In this document: positions 1 to 10,960 of the stretch, in pieces
Layout: every line of letters starts with the position of its first letter
How positions within the stretch are numbered: the stretch's first letter is position 1
Assembly (NCBI GenBank): GCA_000697335.1
Contig: JNEM01014246.1
Coordinates: 1 to 22,317 of the forward strand
Length of the DNA stretch: 22,317 bases
Direction: 5' to 3'
DNA from: Conidiobolus incongruus B7586
Lineage: Eukaryota > Entomophthoromycota > Entomophthoromycetes > Entomophthorales > Conidiobolaceae
Notes under the pieces: generated by a model
Seen by the model: only the letters and a program-made list of their open reading frames with translations
Told to the model about the DNA's origin: nothing
Database searches by the model: none
Translations under genes and position numbers: made by a program

Positions 1-628
1 TATTATGATGATATTTTTATTTAATTAAATAATATCATATATATACAATAAATAATATGACGAATATTTGGATATTTTTAAATTTTATATATTTAATTTA
101 AAAGTGAATATTAAATATAAAATATAAATTCAATATATATCATTAAAAATTCATAATAAATAAAATTAATACTTAGTTTATTAAGCAAAATAATTTTTGA
201 TTAAATCAAAATATATAATGTTAATATTTAAAAAGTTATTTTTTTTCAAAATTTAGACAAATATGGACATATATTGACTTTATAGTAATAATCACAAAAA
301 ATCCTATAATTTTATTTTTATAATAATCAATTAGATATTTAATATTTTATAACAACTTTGGTAATTATATCAATCAAATTTTAAGAAATTATATAGATTA
401 TATATATAAGCCTAAAATATAAAATTTTTCAATAATCTATTCATATTTTTGCTATTATTATGATACTTTGATATTTTCATATTATGTTTATTGCCATAGA
501 TTTAACATATTATAATTATACATAACTCGACATATATTTTAATTGGTAAACATTCAAAGTTTTAATTTATTTATAATAACCAGAGTTGACTAATAAAAAT
601 ACAAAATTCTATAATCAATTAGTTTTAA

Positions 629-648
629 ATATATATATATATATATAT
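629..648. repeat. (AT)n microsatellite
   Basis: Ten uninterrupted AT units in AT-rich intergenic DNA. Confidence 0.9.
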
Positions 649-1069
649 AGTTTTTTATATTTTTTATTATTAGTAAAGTTGTATGTTATGGTCATTCCTT
701 TTATAAAAATATGAAATCAATGCTATTTTTATATCAAAGGTCAATAACATCATTGATATTTATCTGAGTATAATATTTGATAGTGAATTCATTAAATACA
801 TTATATTCAATCTTATTTAAAAATGAATTGAATGTTAAAATTTTTATCAAAATATACTCCAATTTAATAAATTTCTAATATTTCATTAAATATTGAATAT
901 GATTAAAAAATATATTATATTTTAAATAACAAAATCATATAATTCAGGATAATTTATTCTTTCTAACAATTATATCACTTTTAAAAGGAAAACCTAAACT
1001 ATCTATTTCATTAATACTAAAAACCTTCAATATATTCACAAATATATTAAAAAAATATCGCTCAAAATG

Positions 1070-1097
1070 CGGGATTAAAATAATCATATTAATCCCG
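1070..1097. repeat. Perfect inverted repeat, 9-bp arms
   Basis: The arms are CGGGATTAA (1070-1078) and TTAATCCCG (1089-1097), separated by 10 bases. They are the only GC-rich bases in the neighbourhood. It could be a dyad binding site or a small hairpin; no function is assigned. Confidence 0.6.
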
Positions 1098-1370
1098 AAA
1101 GTAGAATCCATAATTATTTAATATTTCCTATTTAGTATTAATATTTATTTATAAAATTTTTAATAATTTAATTAATTTAGAGTTGAAATTTGTAATTCAA
1201 CATTAATATAAAATAACCTCAGTGCCAAAACTTTTTTGAATTGTTGATTAATATTTATATATTTATAATTGTCAAGTTTGATACCTTAATTCTTTTGGGT
1301 TAAAAAGTCATTAAATAGGTGAAATCAAAATAATTGATACAGTTGTCTCTACGCTCAATAAAATCTTCTG

Positions 1371-1377
1371 TGACGTG
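1371..1377 (+). promoter_or_regulatory. CRE-like site TGACGTG
   Basis: One-mismatch relative of the CRE octamer, 60 bp upstream of the perfect CRE at 1437-1444. bZIP factors of the ATF/CREB type bind TGACGT cores in fungi. The pairing of two such sites supports a real regulatory cluster, but only by inference. Confidence 0.35.
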
Positions 1378-1436
1378 TTTTTCGTGAGTATTTTTACTTA
1401 TTAAATTCATTTAAAAGGTAAAATTGTATTCAAATT

Positions 1437-1444
1437 TGACGTCA
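1437..1444. promoter_or_regulatory. Perfect CRE palindrome TGACGTCA
   Basis: Exact ATF/CREB octamer about 265 bp upstream of the ATG at 1709. In DNA this AT-rich an 8-mer with four G/C bases should occur far less than once in 22 kb by chance. It probably belongs to the promoter of F-box gene A; no such site is seen upstream of gene B. Confidence 0.4.
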
Positions 1445-1708
1445 TATGTCTGCTCAGTCTTATCATAAAATAAATCCCTTAATAAAATAACTAGTATTAT
1501 ATCTTATGATCGGTAATTATTTGAATTCTAAATTATTAACTCCCATAATCAATACTATATTAGTTTTATTATAATAGAATTAAATTATGGTGCTTGGTCA
1601 ATATAATCTTTATCAATGACCCGATTGTATCCTTGAACGTCTTAATAATCACAACACAAATTTTGACAAACAGCATTATTTTCAATAAAATATTACTTGA
1701 CACATAAA

Positions 1709-3211
1709 ATGGATGAAAATTTATTGGTTAATTGGGAAACATTACCAGAAGAAATTATAGGCATAATTGGTAGATATATTCCTCGATATTTCCAGCTCCA
1801 AATCCGCTCTATCAATAAGCATTGGTATAGCTGCATCAATCCATTAATATTCGGCTCCCATTATAAATTTGTTAATAAAGAAATTTTGAAAAAATATGGT
1901 TCATTGGTTCGATCATTATCCAACTATTATATGGAAGATAAAATGGTAGCAAACTCCATTCAGTATTGCACCAATATAGAAGAGGTGATTTGGGTTTTAC
2001 CCTCCTTAAGTAAAGAGCTATTAAGGGTTTTGAAAAATTCAAAGTTTATTAGATATATCTCCTTGATGAATACTAATCCTGATCAAGAGTATAATAGTGA
2101 GGAATGGAACCAAATCAGGGGATTAATTTTAAAATTTCCACAACTCGATAAACTGCATATTTCGTTGGATGATTCAAATTTATTGCAACTATTCAAGGAT
2201 TTACCAGATAAATCAATATATCAATTAGAATTAGCTACTGAGTCTAAATATATTCAAACAGTTTTTCATAAATATTCAAAAATGTCACTTTTGAATAATT
2301 TCGTGTGGCAAGTATTTTATCCAATTCATTCTGAAGCATTGCCCGATCAATTTTTGATTCCATCGCCCATCCAACTACTTGTTCATCCCAATTTGGAGCA
2401 CCTATGCCTTTCAATCTATCGATTTTCAGACCAACGAGCACCGATCGAATCACATTGGGGAATTGAATTGATCAAATTACTTTCAAATGCTCACTTCAAG
2501 AACTTGAAAAGTTTACAATGGCATTTCTGGTGGTCTTCAAACCAATCCAATTTCCTCTTATTTGATCAACCAATTCCTGTCCATTCACACAAATGGCTCA
2601 ACCTGAACAAGTTGAGCTTGTTCGCGATTGATAAATATTTAATGACATATATTATCCAACATTGTCCTAATCTAGCTGACTTGAGATTTATATCACCTTT
2701 GGTTTTACCTCATTATGACCATCCAATGGCTTTACCTCCGTTAAAAAAACTGAAAAAGATTTTATTTTCTGGATTTGATAAGGAAATCGACAAAGGATAT
2801 CAAATTATCCAGCATCTGTTCCCTAGTGTGATCACCTTGGATCTATTCTCTGTTAACAACTCATCATTTGAAATCTCAACTGATGCTTATCATATTCCTT
2901 TATTATTTCCACAAACTAGATTTGTAATCTTTGGTTCCTATGATTATACCTGGGACCGCCTCATTTCAGAGCATAGTAACACTCTCAAATGGGAAGAGCT
3001 TTACTTTACTATACACGAATCTAACAGTCATTTATATAACGAGTTAATTCAAAAAGCTCCTAATTTAAAATTTATATATGTTTATGCTAATAATGAATTG
3101 GACTATCCTAGAACTTTTAACAGAACGAATATAAAAATGTTTAAAGTTAGTCATTTGGATTCCACAACAAATAGTTTTGATATATTCGAGGAAATTGATA
3201 TCAATGAATAA
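1709..3211 (+). CDS. F-box / leucine-rich-repeat (RNI-like) protein A
   Basis: Single-exon gene of 500 aa. The ATG at 1709 is chosen because the frame upstream offers only a TTG (1697), and because this start places Trp9, Leu12-Pro13 and Glu15-Ile16 exactly as in paralogue B. Residues 9-48 form an F-box: the LP-x-EI start, then a hydrophobic core ending at His38-Trp39 and Phe48. The rest is a run of degenerate leucine-rich repeats, seen as 'PNLEHL', 'KNLKSL', 'LNLNKLSL', 'CPNLADL' and 'APNLKF'. No signal peptide or membrane segment is seen. By family knowledge the F-box would bind Skp1 in an SCF ubiquitin ligase and the LRR would choose the substrate; target unknown. Residues 294-356 match gene B at 44 of 63 positions, while residues 1-50 match at only 16 of 50. 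CRE-like sites lie upstream. Confidence is high for the gene and moderate for the role. Confidence 0.88.
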   Translation: MDENLLVNWETLPEEIIGIIGRYIPRYFQLQIRSINKHWYSCINPLIFGSHYKFVNKEILKKYGSLVRSLSNYYMEDKMVANSIQYCTNIEEVIWVLPSLSKELLRVLKNSKFIRYISLMNTNPDQEYNSEEWNQIRGLILKFPQLDKLHISLDDSNLLQLFKDLPDKSIYQLELATESKYIQTVFHKYSKMSLLNNFVWQVFYPIHSEALPDQFLIPSPIQLLVHPNLEHLCLSIYRFSDQRAPIESHWGIELIKLLSNAHFKNLKSLQWHFWWSSNQSNFLLFDQPIPVHSHKWLNLNKLSLFAIDKYLMTYIIQHCPNLADLRFISPLVLPHYDHPMALPPLKKLKKILFSGFDKEIDKGYQIIQHLFPSVITLDLFSVNNSSFEISTDAYHIPLLFPQTRFVIFGSYDYTWDRLISEHSNTLKWEELYFTIHESNSHLYNELIQKAPNLKFIYVYANNELDYPRTFNRTNIKMFKVSHLDSTTNSFDIFEEIDINE

Positions 3212-5984
3212 AAAATTCCATTACTAAATATTATTTTATATAAATTAATTTAATTTTTGGTCTTTATAAATATCCTTAATATATTTTATTATAATGATAA
3301 TAATAGTAAACTTATTTCCAAAAATATTTATTATTATTTTTAACTTTATATTTAATATTAACTAAATATACGTATTTTTTCACTTGCAATTCTATAGGTC
3401 GTATGTTTTAATAGTAAATATCAAATAACAATCAATTTTGGTATTATTAATTTGAAATTTTTAATTCTATATGCGACCCCAAATATATGAATAATTTAAA
3501 TTAGTTTATATATTTTATTGTATTTTAATTCACTTTAATGTTTTTTTGAAAATTATTTTATTATAGACATACCCTTTTCGGATCATTTGAATGATATTTA
3601 ACTTGGTAATTATACACTCCATTCTATCACAAATTTCCAATTGAAATATTATAATACAATTTAATTATAAATTTCTATATTATTTTATATAATATATTCT
3701 AATTTAGTTACATTTTGAATAATATTGTATATTAAATTTACTCTGTATATTTGATATTATAAATTTAAAATTTGAATGTAATTTTATTAGTGTAGTTTGA
3801 ATATCTATATTTATACATTGGATAATAAGAATGAGAATATATTAACAGCTTAATTTACCAAAATAACCTTTTAGTTTGTATTCCTTTATAATACAACTCA
3901 ATATGATGTTCAAAATAAGCAAAAATTTATACTCATGTTTGAACAAGGTAGCCCAAGGAATTAAAAATTTGAAGTTCATTCAATATTAACTATAAAAATA
4001 AAAAATTCATTAATATTAATTATCTTAGCTGAGTGAAAATTTTTTATAGTTCAATATAATTTTATCAAATTAATATTTTTAATCGTATATATATTGAAAT
4101 AATAATGACATTTAAAATTATTTTATACACAATTTGACATTGTTTTTCATTGATTTTATTAAATTTATATATTAATATAATAAGTAAAAAATAGGCTATA
4201 TATAATCAAACATAAATGGCTAAACTGTAATCAAATATTCAAAAATATATTTAATCCTAATTTTCGTTGACTATAAAACAATATACTTATTTAATTGATT
4301 ACATCTAATATATCATCAACTGAATACTAAATCAATCTAGTATTGTAATTAATGAAATCTTTGATCCAATCTGATGTCATATTATATATTTATCATTATA
4401 ATATTTATTAACCTATTCAAGATATAAAGGCACTCGTTTAATTATAAGTAAATATTCGGTTGAGTTTTTGTCATATTTAATATTAGATAATATATAAAAA
4501 TTTTAAGATTAAGCAAACATTTGGGCTATTTTATAGAATAGAAATAGCAATTTATAGTAATTTATAAAGCACTAGATAGAATTAAGATTATTTTTATTCC
4601 CTAATTACCAAAAATAATATTACTTGTTCACTTAGTAGTACAAAAATCTTTGAATATAATCTAGTATAAAATATTTAAATGAAAAATGAGATTCAAACAC
4701 TCAAAAAACGATTAACATATATCTATCACTATATCCTACCATTTCAAATTAAATATCAGAATTATAATATTACAAAATCATTATATTCTATATCAACATT
4801 CACCAAGTTTTGGTACTGATTGAATAATCAAATTATTTATGCAATTTTTTGTTCGTAAATCTGTGTATTGAAAATATCAAGATAAGAGTCATTCAAAAAT
4901 GACATTTGTTTCGTTTTGTATCAACAATAAACATATTTATGATCATAAAACACTTTTCTGCAAGAAAATCTATAATTTTCTCTATTTTATCATGTATGCT
5001 AAATAGTATATATTAAAATAAATAATAGCTATAGTTTAAGTATTTATATAGGCTTTATATTATTTTCTAAATTACAAATCTGGAAATATGATACAATTGA
5101 ATAATTATCAATATTTATATATTTTTATGAAATTATACAAGTTTAGAGTATTCGCAAATATTAAGCATCTAATAGAAATTTATCTTTAAATATGCATAAT
5201 TTTAATTATAGAATGGTATAAATTTTTTCAAGTTGATAACAAGGTTAAAATTTTTGAAATTTCAAATTCTAACATTATATTTGATAATTTGTTGAAATAT
5301 TAGTTGAATTCAATTATTTTTAATATTTATTTTTAGATTTTTTTTTTAATTTTTAACTATAATCCAATTCAACTTTTATTTTTCGCTATATTTGAAATCA
5401 GAAAAAACCATTTGTATCAGAATGGATAAATATAAATAATATTGGAAGAATTTGATAGAGTAGTAATTGCTTTTACATGCTTACTAAATAATATGGTATA
5501 AAAATTCCTCCACCAATAAGTAATGAAATGTTCTGATGACCATCAAATTCTCATAGTTCCAAATTATTACACATTATATTCTCTTCACACTTATTATTTT
5601 CCTAAAATTTGTAATATTTATTAGTCAAACCTTATGAATTAAATAAATTTTAATATAAATATCACTAGTTAAAAAATTTTATGCTTTATTGACAATGTTA
5701 TTAGTGATGTGAAAGATCTAGTTATTATATAAAATAGCTTTAATTATATTATATAATAGATTTTCAAATTAATGCTAAATACTAGGCAATCAAATATTAA
5801 TTTGAATACTTTATATAAGATATTTAATGAGTGCTTCAGAACCTTCCATTTGGTTGCAACCTTTTACTAATATTATTATAAATACCTTCTTTTGAATTAA
5901 TTCTAATTTCAGATTACCTTTAAGTTTAGTTAATAAATACTTATTTATTATTACAAAAGCTAAGTAATGATATAATTTTAAAAT

Positions 5985-6600
5985 TAAAATAAAATAAAAA
6001 TATTATTAAATAATTTATAAAATTTAATATAAAATATAAAATTGATGTTTTTTTATTATTGATAACTCTTTATTATACTTTAACAAGCTTTTAACACTTA
6101 AAAAATAGTTTTTTTTATTAAAGACTAAAATTTAATATTTCATAAACCAATTTAATTTGTTTATAGAAATTTTTTTCCTGTAAGCATATTTTTTAGTTGC
6201 TTAAATCAATTATAATCATATAAGTTGTAATCTAGTGAATATACTAAATATAATAACTTTTACTAGGTTTTTATATAGAAAATCTTTTATAAGTTTAACT
6301 TTATGTATTTTATAATTATTATGCAAAATAATAGATATTTTTAATTTGTGATGAGAATATTAATTTAATTTTGGTTTAATTAAATAAACAAAATAAACCT
6401 TATAAATAATTAGGTTATCTTTAAAAATTATGAAAATTATATACCATTATAATTTATCATAATAATTAACATTTACTTATCAATAAAGTATTTATAAAAT
6501 AGAATGTATAAAAGGGATTATTTTAGCTTAACTTAAAATTTATTTAATTTTTAAAAGATATATTTAAAAGAATATAAGATTTATTAATTATAATAATATT
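5985..6600 (+). repeat. Dispersed repeat, copy 1 (unclassified)
   Basis: About 600 bp that align collinearly, in the same orientation, with about 21150-21735. Over the best stretch (6117-6249 against 21248-21379) hand alignment gives roughly 85% identity, with most differences being transitions. Shared landmarks include 'TTATAGAAATTTTTTT', 'TTGCTTAAA.CAATTATAATCA', 'GAATATACTAAAT' and the right end 'ATTAATTATAATAATTT'. No coding capacity, target-site duplication or terminal motif is recognised, so no family is assigned. Ends are approximate. Confidence 0.75.
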
Positions 6601-6900
6601 CACCTTGTCCCATAATCACTAAATTTTTGTCTTTACTTGATTACACTTTTATTCAGAAAATGGAACAAAGGAAAAAGGGAGGTTCTGAGATATACCAATT
6701 ACCATTGTTTAATTAACCCCAGAATAAACATAGACTTAAACTTTACCTTCATTTTTATATATAAACCCTGATTATAAAAAAACCCAACAGATATAATTAA
6801 GCGTTTTAAAAAATAATTAATAAGATTATGATACAGTAGCCAATCCAAAAAATGAAATCTATGGTTTATCAAATGAACTCTCATATCACCTCATTCATTA
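6597..6900. other. Less AT-rich patch beside repeat copy 1
   Basis: Begins where similarity to the other repeat copy ends. A 39-codon open stretch runs on the + strand (6597-6716) and ends in TAA, but it has no start codon in context and no recognised similarity. It could be remnant coding sequence or chance. A 61-codon ATG frame on the - strand (6699-6884) has AT-driven composition and is not accepted as a gene. Confidence 0.3.
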
Positions 6901-8111
6901 GACAGAATTGCTAAAGAATAAATTGTTTAGTTAATAACAGTATTAAAATCTGTTCCATAATATCACATTAAGTATAAAATTTAACCAAGAATTATATATA
7001 TGATAATTGCATACTAATATAATAATTTTTAATGTAATAATACTTGATTTAAGTTAAGATTATTTAATTCCAATATATTTTAATATCAATAGAAATGGAT
7101 ATTATATAAATATATAAACTGCTGAACCAAGTGTTACTAATCAAACAATGAAGCTTTGAAATGGTAAATTGTTTATTAATTCAAAATATATTGTTTAGAT
7201 AATTATAGATGAATATTTATTTAATTATCCAATATACATATTAGATTACAATATAACAAGTCAACTTTATTATCTGGCAAATAGAGATATTGACACATTA
7301 ATATTAGATAATTAGCTTCAAATGTTAATAATAATAGCGATAAACCAATGAACTTATTAAATCTCCTAATAAGTCATTTGGATAAGTAATAACAGTTCTT
7401 CAGTAACTATTATATGATTCTTCACCCATATTGTTTTGATAATAAATCCTTTTCACATTTTCAAAACTTGGAATGATATATAAATGAAAATATAATTGAT
7501 AAATTTCTAATTCGCAAAAAACTAATATGAATTTCCAAAAATTTTAAACTTGAGATTTTATCAACTCAGATTCCCTATTAGGTAACCAGTTTGATATATA
7601 TGGAAATTGATTATGGACCAATCAGCTCTTCCGATTTTTTATTTGGGCTGAAAATTGTCCAATAATACCAGTAAAAGTTCTCATATTGAAATAGAACAAA
7701 CTATATTATATTGTAGTCTATAGTCTGCAAGTCATTAAAGTTAAAATCACATTTGTATTAGTTTCTGAAAAGCAATCCTTTATCTTAATAATTCACTCTC
7801 ATATTTATTTAAGTTTACATTATAATTTTATTAAGATATACAATATGTTTTTTATCACATCTCTCATCTTTTTAACTGATCAGATAGTCCATATATTCAA
7901 GGCATGATTAAAAATTTTACTGAATTATTGAATGAAATGTAAAAATGATTCTCAACCAATATAAAATCCAGTGTAATTGCAAATTTTGTCTCTTAACCTT
8001 TGATTTGTTTAATTTATTGATAGTTGGTATAACTCGAATTATGTGCGAAAACTGGATGGAGTTAATAATAAGAAGGATTGAAACAAATCTTGATTTATAA
8101 ATTTTGGATTA

Positions 8112-8119
8112 TATAAATA
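8112..8119 (+). promoter_or_regulatory. TATA box of F-box gene B
   Basis: TATAAATA, 98 bp before the ATG at 8218 and followed by a locally GC-richer CCCGATACGATC stretch. Spacing is compatible with transcription starting about 30 bp further on and a leader of roughly 70 bases. AT-rich DNA makes TATA-like strings common, so confidence is moderate. Confidence 0.45.
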
Positions 8120-8217
8120 CCCGATACGATCATATCAATATACAATTTTCATTCATCAGTTTATTTATTCATTATAAATATCTTTCAGTATAATTGAAAT
8201 AATAATAATTTAAAATA

Positions 8218-9720
8218 ATGAATGTTACAGATCCCTTGACATGGTCCAATCTTCCCCATGAAATTATTATTCAAGTTGTGAATTATCTCGACCCTTTTTG
8301 GAGGCTATCTGTTAGAGAAGTCAACAGACATTGGCGCAAATCGATGAATAGGATGGTATTTGACTCTTTATCAAGATATGAAGACAAGAATTCCTATAAT
8401 AAGGTTCATAAATATGGTTCCTTGATTCGTTATTTAAATTGTGAATTGATCAAAGCTGAAAAACTTGAAGAAGTTATTCATAAACTTCCCGCTATCAAAA
8501 AATTAAATTTAAACATTTCCAAATTATCTTTCGATAATTTAAAGTTGATATTTTCAACGTGTACCCCCATTAGATCTGCAAACTTCAAATTCGGCTTCAA
8601 CAATATTTGGCAAAAATACGACTGGAAACAGTTAAATGAGCTTCTATTAAACTTGAAAGAGCTTGAAGAGATTGATATTTCTTTAAAATACTCTAGGGTG
8701 AATCCCCTCCTCGATGTTCTTCCACAATTAGCCATTAAGTATTGGAGTTTAGTGTGTGAATCATTTCATATCTCTAGCACTATTGAAACTTTTCAACGTA
8801 TGAAGAAGCTGAAAACGCTTTACTGGTCACTATTTTATTCTCCAGCTGCAGACAAAATTCAATCTCGATCATCTATGCCTACTCCAAATACATTACTGGC
8901 TAAACATAATTTGGAACATCTTCACCTGTGCATTGATAAATATCATGATAATCATGGAGGTATTGAAGCTTTGATAAGCTCTGATCTTCTTAAGACCTTT
9001 TCCAATCACAGTTTCAATAGCCTTAAATCATTTGAATGGTATTTTTCCCAGTGCTCTAATCTAACATCATATTCCCTATTTGATCTTCCCATTCCATCCA
9101 ACATCCACAATTGGACCAATTTGAACAAATTGAGTTTATCAGTAATTGATAAATATTTGATGACTTATATTATTGAACACTGTCCCAATTTGATCGAGAT
9201 GAACTTTAAGTCCCCTCTCGTTTTGCCACATCATTCGCAGCCTATAACTTTATCTCCCCTTCGTAGCCTTAAAAAGATACGCTTTTCAGGATTTCACTAT
9301 CAACTTAATCATAATCATCGCATTATCCAATATCTTTTCCCAAATGTTGTTACTTTGACCCTCGACACTATTCATGTCCCCAACCAATCTATTTCGATGG
9401 AAGCATGCTATATTCCACAAATGTTTCCTCAACTTACTTCGGTACACTTTGCAACATCCGACTACAACTTGGAAACTCTCACTTCAGAGTATGACTCTCT
9501 ACTAACCTGGGAGGAGCTTTATATCGTCGCCACTAGAGCCAATCAACCTCTAATTAACTCAATAGTTACAAATGCGCCCAATTTAAAAATTCTATATATC
9601 AATACATCAAAACAAGTATTTACACGACAGCAATTCACGCAAAATAATACTAGAATATATCAAGCTGGACAGTTAGCTCCAATGTCCAATGAATTTAAAA
9701 TTCTAGGTGAAATTTATTAA
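8218..9720 (+). CDS. F-box / leucine-rich-repeat (RNI-like) protein B
   Basis: Single-exon gene of 500 aa, the same length as paralogue A. The ATG at 8218 is the first in frame and matches the start of A in register. The F-box lies at residues 9-48 (Trp9, Leu12-Pro13, Glu15, His38-Trp39, Phe48). Degenerate leucine-rich repeats follow to the C-terminus, with phrases such as 'HNLEHLHL', 'NSLKSFEW', 'TNLNKLSL', 'HCPNLIEM' and 'APNLKIL'. The block at residues 297-359, covering Lys312-Tyr313-Leu314-Met315-Thr316 and Cys-Pro-Asn, is the part best shared with A. Family knowledge predicts an SCF substrate adaptor in cytosol or nucleus; substrate unknown. A TATA box lies at 8112. A decayed paralogue starts 1.24 kb downstream on the same strand, so A, B and the relic form a tandem array. 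Confidence 0.88.
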   Translation: MNVTDPLTWSNLPHEIIIQVVNYLDPFWRLSVREVNRHWRKSMNRMVFDSLSRYEDKNSYNKVHKYGSLIRYLNCELIKAEKLEEVIHKLPAIKKLNLNISKLSFDNLKLIFSTCTPIRSANFKFGFNNIWQKYDWKQLNELLLNLKELEEIDISLKYSRVNPLLDVLPQLAIKYWSLVCESFHISSTIETFQRMKKLKTLYWSLFYSPAADKIQSRSSMPTPNTLLAKHNLEHLHLCIDKYHDNHGGIEALISSDLLKTFSNHSFNSLKSFEWYFSQCSNLTSYSLFDLPIPSNIHNWTNLNKLSLSVIDKYLMTYIIEHCPNLIEMNFKSPLVLPHHSQPITLSPLRSLKKIRFSGFHYQLNHNHRIIQYLFPNVVTLTLDTIHVPNQSISMEACYIPQMFPQLTSVHFATSDYNLETLTSEYDSLLTWEELYIVATRANQPLINSIVTNAPNLKILYINTSKQVFTRQQFTQNNTRIYQAGQLAPMSNEFKILGEIY

Positions 9721-10960
9721 AGAACAGTCGCTCTTAATAAATACTTGTTTTATTTTTTTTAATTAACAATTAATTTTTAATAATAATACTTTGGATTTTT
9801 ACCGTCAATACTGGTAATATTTTAGTTTGTTTAAAACAAAACTTAATAAAAAAAATTTTCTTAAATATTATACTTTTTAAAATAAAAATTTTATGATAAT
9901 TTAATATTAGAAATAGTTTAAAATTAATAATTAATTAATATTCTCTATTTTAAATTTATATTTATATAATTTTTTTAATGTCAAATTAACTATTTTATTA
10001 AACTATAATATTTGTCATATTCTATATTTGATTCATACTTCTCACTTGGTCAAATTATAATCATAGCAACTCGCAACATATAATCCAAAATCTGAATATA
10101 AATCAATTTCAAGATAAAGTGGAAATGTTATTGTGACACTACTCGTAGTTTAAATAGGATAATTCATTAGCAAATATAGATTTCAAATATTTAGATAAGA
10201 TCAAATAATTGATGATTAGATAATCTTTCAATCTATTTTTCTCATTGTGATATTATCTAATAAATTGTGAAATTTTAGATCAATTCAATTTGATGATTTT
10301 TTCAAGTTGAAATCAATGCCAAGTTGTAACTTGTATTAATTGACTCAAATAATCTTTAGATAATACTTATTAAACATATACCAAATGAGCAATGCTATAT
10401 ATTGACTATTATATAATTTCAAAAATAAGGTTTTTATTAAAAATTTAAAATTGTATTAATGTTTTTATAATATTTTGAAATATTTAAGGTTATATTTCTA
10501 ACATGATAAACCATAAAATTAATTTATCCATTAAGTCACCAGAAGTATTGAAAAATATGTAAAAAATTACACCAAATTATTTAGTTAATCAATAATGGAA
10601 TATATTAAGGTAATAATTGTATATTTAATTATTCATAAGTTTGCAAATTTGGTACCATTTATCAGGAAAATAAACCTTGTTTTTGACACAATTTTTTATC
10701 ATTTATAAAAGAACTTATTATTAATAATAAATGTATAAAACATATAAATAATTAGATTAATAATTTTTTATCCTCATAGAAGTCATATATGACAACAATT
10801 TTTTATTTAAAATTATCTTATTTGTTCAAATCTACGTGTATATACTAAAATTTGAAATACCAATCGATTCATTATTAGTATAAATTGAGTATAATAAGTT
10901 AAATAATTACTAAAATTTAATTTCAATTTATGATATATTTCAACCTTGTGACTTAAAAAT
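9721..10960. other. AT-rich spacer between F-box gene B and the decayed paralogue
   Basis: An AATAAA at 9736-9741, 15 bases after the stop of gene B, is a candidate polyadenylation signal. Nothing else is supportable in this stretch. Confidence 0.5.
9736..9741 (+). terminator. Candidate polyadenylation signal of gene B (AATAAA)
   Basis: Canonical hexamer shortly after the stop codon, in an otherwise slightly GC-richer context (AGTCGCTCTT). Such hexamers are frequent by chance in this composition. Confidence 0.3.

Larger units (their letters stand above)
1..1708. other. AT-rich DNA upstream of F-box gene A
   Basis: No open frame or RNA gene is seen here. It holds an AT microsatellite (629-648), a perfect 9-bp inverted repeat (1070-1097) and CRE-like sites (1371-1377 and 1437-1444) in the presumed promoter of the gene starting at 1709. 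The last 400 bases are visibly less AT-extreme than the first 1000, as expected for a promoter. Confidence 0.6.
3212..8217. other. 5 kb gene-poor AT-rich spacer between F-box genes A and B
   Basis: No supportable gene is present. It contains copy 1 of the dispersed repeat (about 5985-6600), a less AT-rich patch just after it (6597-6900), a 10-bp palindrome GGTTGCAACC (5852-5861) and the promoter of gene B at its right end. I looked for further decayed F-box copies, using the LP-x-EI start and the 'YLMTYII..CPN' block, and found none. Confidence 0.6.

Noticed and set aside
1697-1708. TTG start extending F-box gene A by four codons
   Set aside because: A non-ATG start is unlikely in a nuclear fungal gene. 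The ATG at 1709 gives exact register and length agreement with gene B.
2244-2453. 69-codon - strand frame inside F-box gene A
   Set aside because: It lies wholly antisense to a well-supported gene and has no independent features.
6699-6884. 61-codon - strand ATG frame
   Set aside because: Composition is AT-driven, with no motif, no supported promoter and no family resemblance.
8478-8735. 85-codon - strand frame inside F-box gene B
   Set aside because: Antisense shadow of gene B.
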